Below are positions 53,962 to 63,034 of a stretch of DNA of 64,000 nucleotides, piece by piece. The notes beneath the pieces are model-generated. The model searched no databases, was not told the DNA's origin, and saw only the letters and a program-made list of their open reading frames with translations. Position numbers and translations under genes: made by a program. The DNA is from Gammaproteobacteria bacterium (GTDB lineage Bacteria; Pseudomonadota; Gammaproteobacteria; Arenicellales; Poriferihabitantaceae), in NCBI GenBank assembly GCA_030432755.1, contig JAUILZ010000002.1, forward strand, positions 248,001 through 312,000, read 5' to 3'. Position 1 is the first letter of the stretch. Each line of letters starts with the position of its first letter.

Positions 53962-54453
53962 TCAGGAGTTGGCCACAAGCAAAAAACCGCTCAGCACCAG
54001 GGTCAACAGGGAGCTGAGCGCTCTCGCATGATTCCATCGCGTCCAGTGCGCAAGATAGTGCGGCCAAAGCTCGTCGCTATTGGCGCGGCCTCCATTCACG
54101 CTGGCCAGCTGATTGTTCGGCGGCACGTTGAACACCACCGTGCAGACAAACATGCCTGCGACGTAGAGCACGCTGGTCAGCACCAGAAGCCAGCGGTTCG
54201 CCAGGCCCACGTCGAATACCGCGATTGTCCCGAGAATGGTATAGAGGAGCGTCGACCCGAAAAATACGACCATGAAGGCCGAGCGAAGGATGACCCTGTT
54301 GATGCTGTTCATGGCCTCCGCGCCCCTGGCGCTACCCATCTCCGCAAAGGCGGCCATGATGAAACAGGAGAACGCGAAGTAGACGCCGGCCATCAGGGCG
54401 GCGCCGGTTGCCGCGATGGCCAACATCGAGGTGATCATCGTTCCGTACATCAT
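53962..54453 (-). CDS. DUF1772 (anthrone oxygenase-like) membrane protein
   Basis: A 163-residue protein of four membrane helices starting MMYGTMITSMLAIAATGAAL, with the DUF1772 signature VFNVPPNNQLASVN and the ending WTRWNHARALSSLLTLVLSG. Fungal relatives include anthrone oxygenases; bacterial ones are uncharacterised. Its ATG overlaps the stop of the DUF4345 gene (ATGA). It is the last gene of a three-gene minus-strand operon controlled from a region next to an AraC regulator. Confidence 0.85.
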   Translation of the reverse strand: MMYGTMITSMLAIAATGAALMAGVYFAFSCFIMAAFAEMGSARGAEAMNSINRVILRSAFMVVFFGSTLLYTILGTIAVFDVGLANRWLLVLTSVLYVAGMFVCTVVFNVPPNNQLASVNGGRANSDELWPHYLAHWTRWNHARALSSLLTLVLSGFLLVANS

Positions 54454-54863
54454 GCTCTCCCGGTATCCGGATCGCGACGGACCGCCATGATCGCCAGGCA
54501 AAGAAGGCCAAGCGCGCCCTCGAGCACCGCCGCCTGGACCAGGCCTTCGGCCGGCATGCCGTCGACACCCATACTCAGGGCCCTTGACGCCGCATAGGAC
54601 AGGTAGACCAGCGCGGCGAGCCATGTCGCCGGATCGGACAGGCTGCGCCGAAAACCGCCAGCGACGACAAAAGCCCCGGCTCCCAGCAACAGGACGGCCG
54701 GCGCCTTGAGCTCGTTCAGCAGGCTCACGTTTTCGCCAGGGTAAATGTCGTTGGACGCGAAAAATGCGTGCGGTGAAACCAGTATGAATACGCCCACCGC
54801 GACCAGTATCGCTCCCGCGATGAACAGGAGCGCCCTCTGGGTTTTCAGTAGTGTCTCGTTCAT
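54450..54863 (-). CDS. DUF4345-like membrane protein
   Basis: A 137-residue protein with four hydrophobic segments from MNETLLKTQRALLFIAGAI, including FILVSPHAFFASNDI, LLNELKAPAVLLLGAGAFVV and EGALGLLCLAIMAV. This layout is that of DUF4345-type small membrane proteins, of unknown function. The ATG at 54863 was chosen because the longer frame overlaps the NmrA gene with no coding bias. It overlaps the DUF1772 gene by ATGA. Confidence 0.72.
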   Translation of the reverse strand: MNETLLKTQRALLFIAGAILVAVGVFILVSPHAFFASNDIYPGENVSLLNELKAPAVLLLGAGAFVVAGGFRRSLSDPATWLAALVYLSYAASRALSMGVDGMPAEGLVQAAVLEGALGLLCLAIMAVRRDPDTGRA

Positions 54864-54901
54864 GCGAACTCTCCGGATCAGTGATTTCCTGGTGGATTCC
54901 T

Positions 54902-55747
54902 TCAGGAGATTTCCCGCAGACCCTGACGATCCCATGCGCCGCTCTTCACGACCCTGGCGACATACGCATCGAAATCGGTTGCGGGGCGACCGAGAGCCTC
55001 CTGGACTCCTGACACCGGTATTGCGTTCCTGCCGTCGAACACCACGGTGAAGAGTTCATGCATCAGCCATAGCAGCGGCTCCGGTGCGCCTTCGTCGCGC
55101 ATGCCGTCGATAAACCGCTCGACGGGTACCTGCGTGTATTTCACCGGGTAACCGGTCGCCTTCGAAATGGCCGCCACGCACTGTGCAAATGTCATCGCAC
55201 GCGGGCCGCTGACCTCAAAAACCCTGTTGCGCAGTTCGGGCCGAGTCAGCGCGGCGACCGCCACATCGGCAATGTCATCTACATCCACGAACGGCTCCAC
55301 GGTATCCCCCGCAGGCAACCGGAGTTCACCCCCGAGGATGCCCTCGACCATGAAGCTCTCGCTGAAGTTCTGCATGAACCAGTTGGCGCGGACGATGTTC
55401 CAGTCCAGCCCGCACTCCTGCAGCGCGATCTCCGCGCGACGGGCGCCGTCTTCTCCACGACCGGAAAGCAGTACCAGGTGTTCCAGACCGAGCTCCACCG
55501 CCAGTGCGACGAAATCCCGGATGGCCTGCTCCGCCGCGGGAATCGCGAGATCGGGATGGAAGGTGATATAGGCGGACCGGGTGTTTTCCATGGCGGCGCG
55601 CCAGGTGTCCTGGTCTTCCCAGTCGAATGCGGGCGATGTCGACCGGGATACCCCGCGCGTGTCGAGGCCCATTTCCTTCAGTCTCTGTTCGACACGCCAG
55701 CCCGTCTTTGCATTTTTTCCAACAATCAGAATCGGTGAGTCTTTCAT
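54902..55747 (-). CDS. NmrA-like NAD(P)-binding protein
   Basis: A 281-residue Rossmann protein of the atypical short-chain dehydrogenase group (NmrA/YesF type): start ILIVGKNAKTGWRVEQRL (a variant of GxxGxxG), LGLEHLVLLSGRGEDG, WNIVRANWFMQNFSESF and the later VDVDDIADVAVAAL. Such proteins sense the NAD(P) state or act as quinone reductases. The ATG at 55747 places the dinucleotide loop at residue 10. It is the first gene of the operon with the DUF4345 and DUF1772 genes and is divergent from the AraC regulator. Confidence 0.87.
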   Translation of the reverse strand: MKDSPILIVGKNAKTGWRVEQRLKEMGLDTRGVSRSTSPAFDWEDQDTWRAAMENTRSAYITFHPDLAIPAAEQAIRDFVALAVELGLEHLVLLSGRGEDGARRAEIALQECGLDWNIVRANWFMQNFSESFMVEGILGGELRLPAGDTVEPFVDVDDIADVAVAALTRPELRNRVFEVSGPRAMTFAQCVAAISKATGYPVKYTQVPVERFIDGMRDEGAPEPLLWLMHELFTVVFDGRNAIPVSGVQEALGRPATDFDAYVARVVKSGAWDRQGLREIS

Positions 55748-55812
55748 GAATTTCAGTCTCCTGTTCAGGTTTGTGAGTGTCCCGGCGAGGCTTCGCTCGC
55801 CACGTGAACGCA

Positions 55813-55841
55813 TTCTCATCGATCGAAACTGGATTTATAAT
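55813..55841 (+). promoter_or_regulatory. candidate promoter of the AraC regulator gene
   Basis: TTCTCA (55813-55818, 4 of 6) and, after 17 bp, a perfect TATAAT (55836-55841), 44 bp before the ATG at 55885. The A+T-rich tract 55833-55870 also serves the divergent NmrA operon and is the likely place for the regulator to bind. Confidence 0.45.
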
Positions 55842-55884
55842 CACATTTTGTCCATTAAAATTATCTGATCGTCCAATACCAGGA

Positions 55885-56880
55885 ATGTCGTCCCGCTCCG
55901 AATTCCAGACACCCCGGATCGACCCGAAGCTCCCTCCGAGCGACGACTCCATTGGCGAGGTGCTGCAATTACTGCGGTTCACCGGCGTGCTTTACTGCAA
56001 TGCCGAACTCACCGACCCCTGGGGAATTGAAATTCCCGAACTCCCCGGGGTGATGAACGTAGAGGTAGTGACCTCGGGGCACTGCTGGCTCGAGATCGAA
56101 GGCGAAGAGCCGCTGTTTCTGCCCCAGGGAAGCCTGGTACTCATACCTCACGGCCAGCGTCACAAGCTGCGTGGCAACCCGGGGGACAGGACCACGTCAC
56201 TCGAAGCCATACCCGTCGAACGTATTGGCGACCGTATCGAGTCCATGCGATTCGGCGGCGGGGGCCGCATGACCAACGTGACCTACTTTGGCGTCCGCTT
56301 TGATCCCTACCTCGCCGACCGGTTGCTGCGCATGCTGCCGACGATCCTTCACCTGCGCACTCACGAGGATGACAATGGCTGGTTGCATGGCACGATCCGT
56401 TTCATCGCGCTGGAGGCAAAACAGCGGTTGCCCGGCAGCGAGACCGTGATCACCCGGCTTGCCGACGTGCTGGTCATCCAGGCCATCCGTACCTGGATAG
56501 AGAGCGTGCGGGACAAGCACCGGGGATGGATCGCGGCATTGCAGGATCGACAGATCGGTCGGGCGATGTCGCTTATGCACCGCCATCCCGAACTCGACTG
56601 GCGCGTCGAATCCCTGGCGAAGGAGGTCGGCATGTCCCGCTCGGGATTCTCCGCCCGCTTCACCTCGCTCGTCGGAGAACCGGCGCTCACCTACCTGACG
56701 AGCCTCAGGATGCAGATCGCTTACCGGGAGCTACGCAATACCTCCGACACGCTCGCGCAGATCGCCGAACGCGTCGGCTACCAGTCGGAGCCCGCCTTCA
56801 ACAGGGCATTCAAACGGGTGTTGGGTGTGCCACCTGGAAGAATACGCAAGGGACCCCAGGGGGACACGATACGCGTCTGA
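55885..56880 (+). CDS. AraC family transcriptional regulator (cupin_6 + HTH)
   Basis: A 331-residue regulator. The N-terminal half (about residues 20-200) is a cupin-type sensing domain, with LEIEGEEPLFLPQGSLVLIPHGQRHKL as the barrel core. The C-terminal AraC DNA-binding domain has two helix-turn-helix units: WRVESLAKEVGMSRSGFSARF, then TLAQIAERVGYQSEPAFNRAF. It is divergent from the NmrA/DUF4345/DUF1772 operon with 137 bp between starts, which suggests that it controls that operon. Its ligand is unknown. Confidence 0.9.
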   Translation: MSSRSEFQTPRIDPKLPPSDDSIGEVLQLLRFTGVLYCNAELTDPWGIEIPELPGVMNVEVVTSGHCWLEIEGEEPLFLPQGSLVLIPHGQRHKLRGNPGDRTTSLEAIPVERIGDRIESMRFGGGGRMTNVTYFGVRFDPYLADRLLRMLPTILHLRTHEDDNGWLHGTIRFIALEAKQRLPGSETVITRLADVLVIQAIRTWIESVRDKHRGWIAALQDRQIGRAMSLMHRHPELDWRVESLAKEVGMSRSGFSARFTSLVGEPALTYLTSLRMQIAYRELRNTSDTLAQIAERVGYQSEPAFNRAFKRVLGVPPGRIRKGPQGDTIRV

Positions 56881-56950
56881 GCGCTCTCTCCGAGGGACTG
56901 CCACGGTCATGCCGGCGCCCGGGCGTGACTGGGAGAAATCAACTAGCGTT

Positions 56951-59900
56951 TCAGTGACCCGTCGGCGCCTGCCGTGGATCGTCGGCGACGGCCCCCGGTG
57001 AGATCGATGCGAGCTCGCGCTCAAGCCGCTGCTCCACCGCCGCGCGCGGTCGCGACAGCCCCGCGAGCAGGCTGTACAGCACCGGCGTCAGGAACAGCGT
57101 CAGCACGGTGGCGACGCCGAGCCCGCCGATGATGACCACGCCGATGGTGGTGCGCGCCTCGGCGCCGGCGCCGGTGGCGATGGCCAGTGGCACCGCGCCG
57201 AGGATGGTGGCGATGGCGGTCATCAGGATCGGCCTGAGGCGCAGCGTCGCGGCCTCGATGACCGCGTCGCGAACCTCGTAGCCCTCGTCCCGCAACTGGT
57301 TCGCGAACTCGACGATCAGGATACCGTTCTTCGCCATCAAGCCGATGAGCAGGATGATGCCTATCTGGCTATAGAGATTCAGCGTCTGGTCCATCAGCGC
57401 CAGGGTGTAGATCGTTCCTGCAATCGCCAGCGGTACGCTGAGCATGATGATCAGCGGATGTATCCAGCTCTCGAACTGCGCGGCCAGCACCAGGAACACA
57501 ATCAGCAGCGCCAGCAGGAAGGTCACCGCGACGCCGCTGGAGGTCTCGAGGTATTGCTGGGACTGGCCGCTGAAGCCGATGAACGCCTCGGCGGGCAGCG
57601 ACTCGGCGGCGCTGTCGACCATGTACTGGATTGCGGTGCCAAGATCGTAGCCTTCCGCGAGCGCAGACTCGATGGTGATCGACGGCAGCCGGTTGTAGCG
57701 CCTGAGTGACGCCGCCGCGGCGGTCTCCGTGGTGTCGATCAGGGCCGCCATCGGCACCAGGGTGCTGCCGTCGCCGGCGCGCACGAAGATGTTGGAAATG
57801 TCGTTCGGCGTGCGCCGGTCCTCGGGCTTGGCCTGCACGATCACCGGGTACTCGCGGCCGCGGTCGACGTAGTCGGTGATCTCCCGCGACGCCAGCATGG
57901 TCTGCAGGGTGGCGGCGACGGTTTCCACCGGGATGCCGAGGTCGTCGGCTCGAATCCGGTTCACCGCGAGATTGATCTGCGGCTGGTTCTGTTCGAAGTC
58001 CACCTGGGCGTTGCGCAGGTTGGGGTTCTCGCGGGCGCGCTCCAGCAGTGTCTGCGCCCACTCCTTGACGCTTTCGAAATCCGGGCCGCTGACCACCACC
58101 CGGAGTGGCGTCGAGGAACCGCGCAGGCCGAGCCCGGCGGGCGCCGCCGGGTAACCGCGGGCGCCCGGCAACTCGGTGATCGCCGGCGCGATGTCGGTGA
58201 TGATCTCGCCGGCGCTGCGCTCGCGATCCTTCCAGTCCGCCAGCCTGAGGACCACGAACGCGCGGTATGGCCGGCCCCAGCTACCCACGATGGAGAACAG
58301 GCTGGTGACCTCGCCACTTTCAACCAGCGGCGTAAGGATCTTCTCGACCTCGCGCGTCTGCGCATCGGTGAACTCGACGTTGGAGCCCTGGGGCGTGGTG
58401 AGCGGAACGAACAGCACGCCGCGATCCTCGCGCGGGGTCAGTTCACTGGGCAGGTTCTGGAACACCACGAACGCGCCCGCCGAGTACACCAGCGCCAGCA
58501 CGATGACGATCAGCGGCACCGACAGGGCGCCCTTGAGCAGCCGCGAATACGCCGACGTCAGGCGCGCCATCGGACCGCGCGTGGAATGCCCGGCGCCATT
58601 GCCGAAAGCAGGTTTGAGCACCTTCGACGACAACGCGGGGCAGGCCGACAACGCCACGAACAAGGAGATCGCCACCGAGCTCGCCATGACAAAGCCGAAT
58701 TCGGTGAACAGGCGCCCGGCGGCGCCCTCGAGGAAGGATATCGGCACGAATACCGAGATCAGCGTGATCGACGTGGCGACCACCGCGAAGGTGACCTGGC
58801 GCGACCCGAGCACGCTGGCCACCAGCGGCGTCTCGCCGGCGTCGATACGGCGCTGGATGTTTTCGATGACGATGATCGCGTCGTCCACCACCAGGCCGAT
58901 GGCCAGCACCAGCGCCAGCAGGGTAAGCACGTTGATGGAGAACCCGAGCGCGTAGATCAGGGCGAAGCAGCCGACCACCGACACCGGGATGGCGATCGCC
59001 GGGATCAGGGTCGCCCGGAACGACATCAGGAACAGCAGGATGACGAGCAGGACGAGCGTCAGCGAGATGCCGAGCGCGATGCCCACCTCGCGGATCGAAG
59101 AGGCGATGAAGATCGCGTCGTCGGAACCGATCAGGATCTGCATGCCCTCGGGCAGGATCGGCTCGATACGCTCGATCTCGGCGCGGATCGCGCTCGAGAT
59201 CGCCATGGTATTGGCCTGGGACTGGCGCGCGATGGCGAGGCCGATGGCTGTGCGCCCGTTGTTGCGCACGAACGTCTCGTTGCTCTCCACGCCCGGTTCG
59301 ACCTGAGCCACGTCAGCCAGCCTCACCGGGTAGCCGGCGACGCGATCGACGACGATACGCCGGAACTGCTCGACCTCGCTCAGGCGGCTGTCGATGCGCA
59401 CCGTGAAGAGGCGCGTTGATGACTCGATCTCGCCGCTCGGCAGTTCGACGTTGTTGCGCCTGAGGGCGTTCTCGATATCGGCCACCGTCAGGTTGCGCGC
59501 CGCCATGGCGCGGCGGTCCAGCCAGATGCGGATCGCCTGGCGGCGTTCGCCGTAGGTTCTGATCGAGGAGATGCCGTCCAGGGTCGAGAAGCGATCGATG
59601 ACGTAGCGGTCGACGTAGTCGGTGACTTCGGCGGGCGTCATGCGGTCGGAGACCACCGCGAGACGCATCACCGGGTCGGCGTCGCTGTCGCTCTTCACCA
59701 CCTGCGGTTCATCGACGCCGTCCGGAAGGTTGCCGCGCACCCGGCCGACCGCGTCGCGCACGTCGTTGGCCGCCTGGTCAATGTCACGGCCAATATCGAA
59801 CTCGATCACCACCTGACTGCGGTCGCGTCGGCTCTCCGAGCTGATCGTCTTGACGCCACTGACGCCGGAGATGGCGCCCTCGATCACCTCGGTGATGTCG

Positions 59901-60082
59901 GTATCGATGATTTCCGGGGCCGCGCCGGTGTAGTTGGTAGTGACGGTGACTACCGCGGCGTCGACGTCGGGAAGCTCGCGTACCGGCAACTGCAGCAGCG
60001 CGGCGAATCCGAACACCACGATCAGCAGGCTCACCACCGCCGCGAATACCGGCCGGCGGATGGAAAGCTCGGACAGTGTCAT
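56951..60082 (-). CDS. RND efflux pump, inner-membrane permease (second system)
   Basis: A 1043-residue HAE1-type pump: SIRRPVFAAVVSLLIVVFGF as first helix, VLAIGLVVDDAIIVIENIQR for helix 4 with the proton-relay Asp pair, and IGLMAKNGILIVEFANQL in the second half. It differs clearly from the pump at 44288-47422, so the two are not a recent duplication. The adaptor gene upstream overlaps it by ATGA. No outer-membrane channel gene is adjacent. The AraC gene converges with its 3' end, 70 bp away. Confidence 0.94.
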   Translation of the reverse strand: MTLSELSIRRPVFAAVVSLLIVVFGFAALLQLPVRELPDVDAAVVTVTTNYTGAAPEIIDTDITEVIEGAISGVSGVKTISSESRRDRSQVVIEFDIGRDIDQAANDVRDAVGRVRGNLPDGVDEPQVVKSDSDADPVMRLAVVSDRMTPAEVTDYVDRYVIDRFSTLDGISSIRTYGERRQAIRIWLDRRAMAARNLTVADIENALRRNNVELPSGEIESSTRLFTVRIDSRLSEVEQFRRIVVDRVAGYPVRLADVAQVEPGVESNETFVRNNGRTAIGLAIARQSQANTMAISSAIRAEIERIEPILPEGMQILIGSDDAIFIASSIREVGIALGISLTLVLLVILLFLMSFRATLIPAIAIPVSVVGCFALIYALGFSINVLTLLALVLAIGLVVDDAIIVIENIQRRIDAGETPLVASVLGSRQVTFAVVATSITLISVFVPISFLEGAAGRLFTEFGFVMASSVAISLFVALSACPALSSKVLKPAFGNGAGHSTRGPMARLTSAYSRLLKGALSVPLIVIVLALVYSAGAFVVFQNLPSELTPREDRGVLFVPLTTPQGSNVEFTDAQTREVEKILTPLVESGEVTSLFSIVGSWGRPYRAFVVLRLADWKDRERSAGEIITDIAPAITELPGARGYPAAPAGLGLRGSSTPLRVVVSGPDFESVKEWAQTLLERARENPNLRNAQVDFEQNQPQINLAVNRIRADDLGIPVETVAATLQTMLASREITDYVDRGREYPVIVQAKPEDRRTPNDISNIFVRAGDGSTLVPMAALIDTTETAAAASLRRYNRLPSITIESALAEGYDLGTAIQYMVDSAAESLPAEAFIGFSGQSQQYLETSSGVAVTFLLALLIVFLVLAAQFESWIHPLIIMLSVPLAIAGTIYTLALMDQTLNLYSQIGIILLIGLMAKNGILIVEFANQLRDEGYEVRDAVIEAATLRLRPILMTAIATILGAVPLAIATGAGAEARTTIGVVIIGGLGVATVLTLFLTPVLYSLLAGLSRPRAAVEQRLERELASISPGAVADDPRQAPTGH

Positions 60083-61194
60083 GCGCTCGGCACTTCGACG
60101 GGTTCGCGTTCGCCCAGCACGCGTATCGGCGCGCCGTCACGCAGTCGCTGGACGCCACGCACGACCACGCGCTCACCCTCGTCCAGGCCGCTGACCACCT
60201 CCACCGAGCCGAGCGTCCGCTGGCCCAGGGACACGTTACGCCGGGTGACGCGCTCCTCGCCGTCGGCCACCCAGACGTAGGTCGACTCACCCTCGGCGAC
60301 CACGGCCTCCTCGGGCACCAGCAGCGCATCGCGCACGTCGAGCACCACGGTCAGGTGAATGAACATCCCGGCCGGCAGCACCTGGTCCTCGTTGGGGATG
60401 CGCGCACGCAGCTTGAACGCGCGACCGACCGGGTCGACGCGGGTGTCGATGGACAGTATTTCGCCGGAAAAGTCGCGGTCGGGGAACGCGGCGGCGTCCG
60501 CGGACACCTCCAGTCCCGGCGTCACCCGGCCGTACAGGGTTTCCGGCAGCGAGAACTCGACGTCGATCTCGCGCCGGTCGTCGAGGGTGGTGATGACCGT
60601 GTCGTCGTCGACGATGGCGCCGGGGTCGACCCGCGCCAGGCCGGTGATACCGTCGAACGGCGCGCGCACCTCGCGATCGGCCAGGCGCCGGCGCGCCCGG
60701 TCGAGCGCGGCGCGCGCGATGGCATGCTGGGAAACCACGGTCTCCGCCTGCGCCTGGGACATCGTACTCGTATTGCGCAGGGTATTGGCGCGCTCCAGCG
60801 CCAGCGTCGCCTCGTTGAGCGTCGCCTCGGCTTCGGCGAGGTTGGCGCGCTCGATGTCGTCGTCGAGGGATACCAGCACCTCGCCGGCGCTGACCGGCTG
60901 ACCGGTTTCGAAATGGATCCGTTCGACCCGGCCGCTGGTCAGGGGCTTGATCTCTATGGAGCGACGCGCCAGCGTCGTACCGACCGCCTCCACCAGCGTC
61001 TCCGTGGGCGCGACCACCGCGCGCACCAGTTCCACCGGCGTGCCCGCCGGCTTGTCGGCGGCGGCTGACGCCGGTAACTGCGCTTCCTGCGTCGTCTGGT
61101 AGTGCCGGTACGCGGCATGGCCCCCGTAGGCGACGCCGCCGATGACCACCAGCCCAACCAGTTGCTTGAAGATCGATACCATCTGCCTGACCAC
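60079..61194 (-). CDS. RND efflux pump, periplasmic adaptor (second system)
   Basis: A 371-residue membrane-fusion protein: one anchor near the start (FKQLVGLVVIGGVAYGG), lipoyl halves GRVERIHFETGQPVSAGEVL and REVRAPFDGITGLARVDPGA, a helical hairpin between them and a C-terminal beta domain (ESTYVWVADGEERVTRRNV, EVVSGLDEGERVVVRGVQRL). Two starts, at 61194 and four codons later (MVSIFK), are possible. It forms one operon with the permease (ATGA overlap). Confidence 0.92.
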   Translation of the reverse strand: MVRQMVSIFKQLVGLVVIGGVAYGGHAAYRHYQTTQEAQLPASAAADKPAGTPVELVRAVVAPTETLVEAVGTTLARRSIEIKPLTSGRVERIHFETGQPVSAGEVLVSLDDDIERANLAEAEATLNEATLALERANTLRNTSTMSQAQAETVVSQHAIARAALDRARRRLADREVRAPFDGITGLARVDPGAIVDDDTVITTLDDRREIDVEFSLPETLYGRVTPGLEVSADAAAFPDRDFSGEILSIDTRVDPVGRAFKLRARIPNEDQVLPAGMFIHLTVVLDVRDALLVPEEAVVAEGESTYVWVADGEERVTRRNVSLGQRTLGSVEVVSGLDEGERVVVRGVQRLRDGAPIRVLGEREPVEVPSA

Positions 61195-61401
61195 TGCTGA
61201 TGAGCCTGGACCGGCGCTCTCGTTGGAAACATCCGGTCAGAAGGTCGCGTCGCCTCGTTCGACGCGCCACGGCCGCGGAAAGTTCAGGCGGCGGCGGGTG
61301 AATCGTTACGATATGACCGATTCGGGGGCCGGTCAACATCCATTTCGGAGGCCGTTGCCCTCGCTATGGCTGGCGGCGGCGCCAGGGCGCGCCCTCCCGG
61401 T

Positions 61402-62661
61402 TCAGTCCGCGGGCAGCGGCTGTTCTCCGCGGTAGAGATCCTCGAGAGTTTCGCGCGCCCGTACCAGGTGGCAGCGATCGCCGTCCACCATGACCTCCGC
61501 GGGGCGCGGCCTGGCGTTGTAGTTGGAGGCCATCACCATGGCGTAGGCGCCCGCGGTGCGTACCGCGAGCAGGTCGCCCGGCGCGACACGCAGGCTGCGA
61601 TCCTTGCCGAGGAAGTCCCCGCTTTCACAGATCGGTCCGACCACGTTGTACGTGGTGGCGGGCAGATCGTCGCGCCCGGTCACCGGAACGATCTCCTGGT
61701 AGGCCTGGTACAGGGCCGGTCGGATGAGGTCGTTCATCCCCGCGTCGACGATACAGAAATTCGTGCTGCGCGATGCCTTGAGAAAATTCACCCGGGTGAG
61801 CAGGATGCCCGCGTTGCCGACGATGGCGCGGCCGGGCTCGATGGTCACCGGCAGGGCGATGCCGCGGGCGTCGAGCTGGCGCGAGAGAATATCCCAGTAT
61901 TCCGCCGGGCTAGGCGGATTCTCCTCGTGGTAGCGAACGCCGAGGCCGCCGCCGAAGTCGATGTGCTCGATGGTGATGCCCGCCGCGGCGAGTTCCTCGA
62001 TGAAGTCCAGCACCCGGCCAAGCGCGTCGGTGTAGGGACCGAGCTCGGTGAGCTGGGAGCCGATATGGCAGGCCACGCCGCTTATGCGGACATTGGGGTC
62101 GCCCTCTGCCTGGCGGTACACCGCCATTGCCCGGTCCACCGACAGGCCGAACTTGTTGTTGTGCAGGCCGGTGGAGATATAGGGATGGGTCTTCGCGTCA
62201 ACGTCCGGATTGATGCGCACGGAGATCGGCGCGACCCGGCCGAGCCTGGCGGCGACGGCGGACAGGTTTTCCAGTTCACCCTCTGACTCGATGTTGAAAC
62301 AGCGCACCCCGGCCTCGAGCCCTGCCTCCAGCTCCCAGGTTTCCTTGCCGACGCCGGAGAACACGGTTTTCGCCGGGTCGCCACCGGCGGCGATGACGCG
62401 CTTCAGTTCACCCCCGGAGACGATGTCGAAGCCGGAGCCGAGTCGCGCCAGCAGGTTCAGTATCGCGAGGCTGCCATTGGCCTTGACCGCGTAGCAGACG
62501 AGATGCGGGTAGTCGCCGAATGCCCTGTCGAATGCGTGCCAGTGACGTTCCAGGGTAGCGCGGGAATAGACGTAGCAGGGGGTGCCGTACTCGCGCGCGA
62601 TGTCCTCCAGCGGGACGTCCTCGGCGTGGAGTCGTCCATCACGGGATTGGAAGTGGTCCAT
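61402..62661 (-). CDS. lysA: diaminopimelate decarboxylase
   Basis: This PLP enzyme turns meso-diaminopimelate into lysine, the last lysine step. The 419-residue protein has the PLP lysine Lys60 in CYAVKANGS, the Gly-rich phosphate site HIDFGGGLGVRY, TIEPGRAIVGNAG and the dimer-site cysteine in GPICESGDFLG. The ATG at 62661 (MDHFQSRDGRL) fits the family start. The gene order argH-lptM-lysA on one strand is familiar in gammaproteobacteria; dapF, which often follows, is not here. Confidence 0.96.
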   Translation of the reverse strand: MDHFQSRDGRLHAEDVPLEDIAREYGTPCYVYSRATLERHWHAFDRAFGDYPHLVCYAVKANGSLAILNLLARLGSGFDIVSGGELKRVIAAGGDPAKTVFSGVGKETWELEAGLEAGVRCFNIESEGELENLSAVAARLGRVAPISVRINPDVDAKTHPYISTGLHNNKFGLSVDRAMAVYRQAEGDPNVRISGVACHIGSQLTELGPYTDALGRVLDFIEELAAAGITIEHIDFGGGLGVRYHEENPPSPAEYWDILSRQLDARGIALPVTIEPGRAIVGNAGILLTRVNFLKASRSTNFCIVDAGMNDLIRPALYQAYQEIVPVTGRDDLPATTYNVVGPICESGDFLGKDRSLRVAPGDLLAVRTAGAYAMVMASNYNARPRPAEVMVDGDRCHLVRARETLEDLYRGEQPLPAD

Positions 62662-62757
62662 GGATTTCCTGGAAAATGCGCCGGAGGATTCGCGCGCGCC
62701 GGGCGGGGACAGTGATCCGGCCCCCGGCACGCGGCCCGGGGTGCATCGCCGCGGCTC

Positions 62758-62991
62758 TCAGTCGGTGGAGGCTTCCTTCGCGGCGCCTTCCTCTTCCTCC
62801 TGCGCGGCCTCCTCGACCGCGGCATCCGCGGCGGGCTGCGTGGTGGCGCCCGCGGAAGTCCCGACGCCCTGGGTCTGGGCGCCCGGGGGCTTGCCCGGGA
62901 GGAACAGCGGACCCTTCTGCCCGCAGGCGGCGAGGAGCGCGGCGGCGAAGATCAGTGGCGGCAGGAGAGTGAGCGGTTTCATCTTGGTCAT
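62758..62991 (-). CDS. lptM: LPS translocon maturation lipoprotein LptM (YifL-like)
   Basis: A 77-residue lipoprotein starting MTKMKPLTLLPPLIFAAALL with lipobox LLAAC, followed by the hallmark CGQKGPLFLP. In E. coli LptM helps form the right disulfides in the LPS assembly protein LptD at the outer membrane. The remainder is a low-complexity tail of Ala, Glu and Thr (AAVEEAAQEEEEGAA). A second start three codons later (MKPL) is possible. It lies between argH and lysA as usual. Confidence 0.88.
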   Translation of the reverse strand: MTKMKPLTLLPPLIFAAALLAACGQKGPLFLPGKPPGAQTQGVGTSAGATTQPAADAAVEEAAQEEEEGAAKEASTD

Positions 62992-63034
62992 GGGCTGCGG
63001 TCGGGCGGTTGCCCCTGTGTATCCGGCGCGGCCG

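Noticed and set aside
44288..60082. Recent duplication of the two RND pumps
   Set aside because: Both are HAE1-type permeases of nearly the same length, but their sequences differ clearly from the first helix on and their adaptors differ too, so they are separate old lineages.
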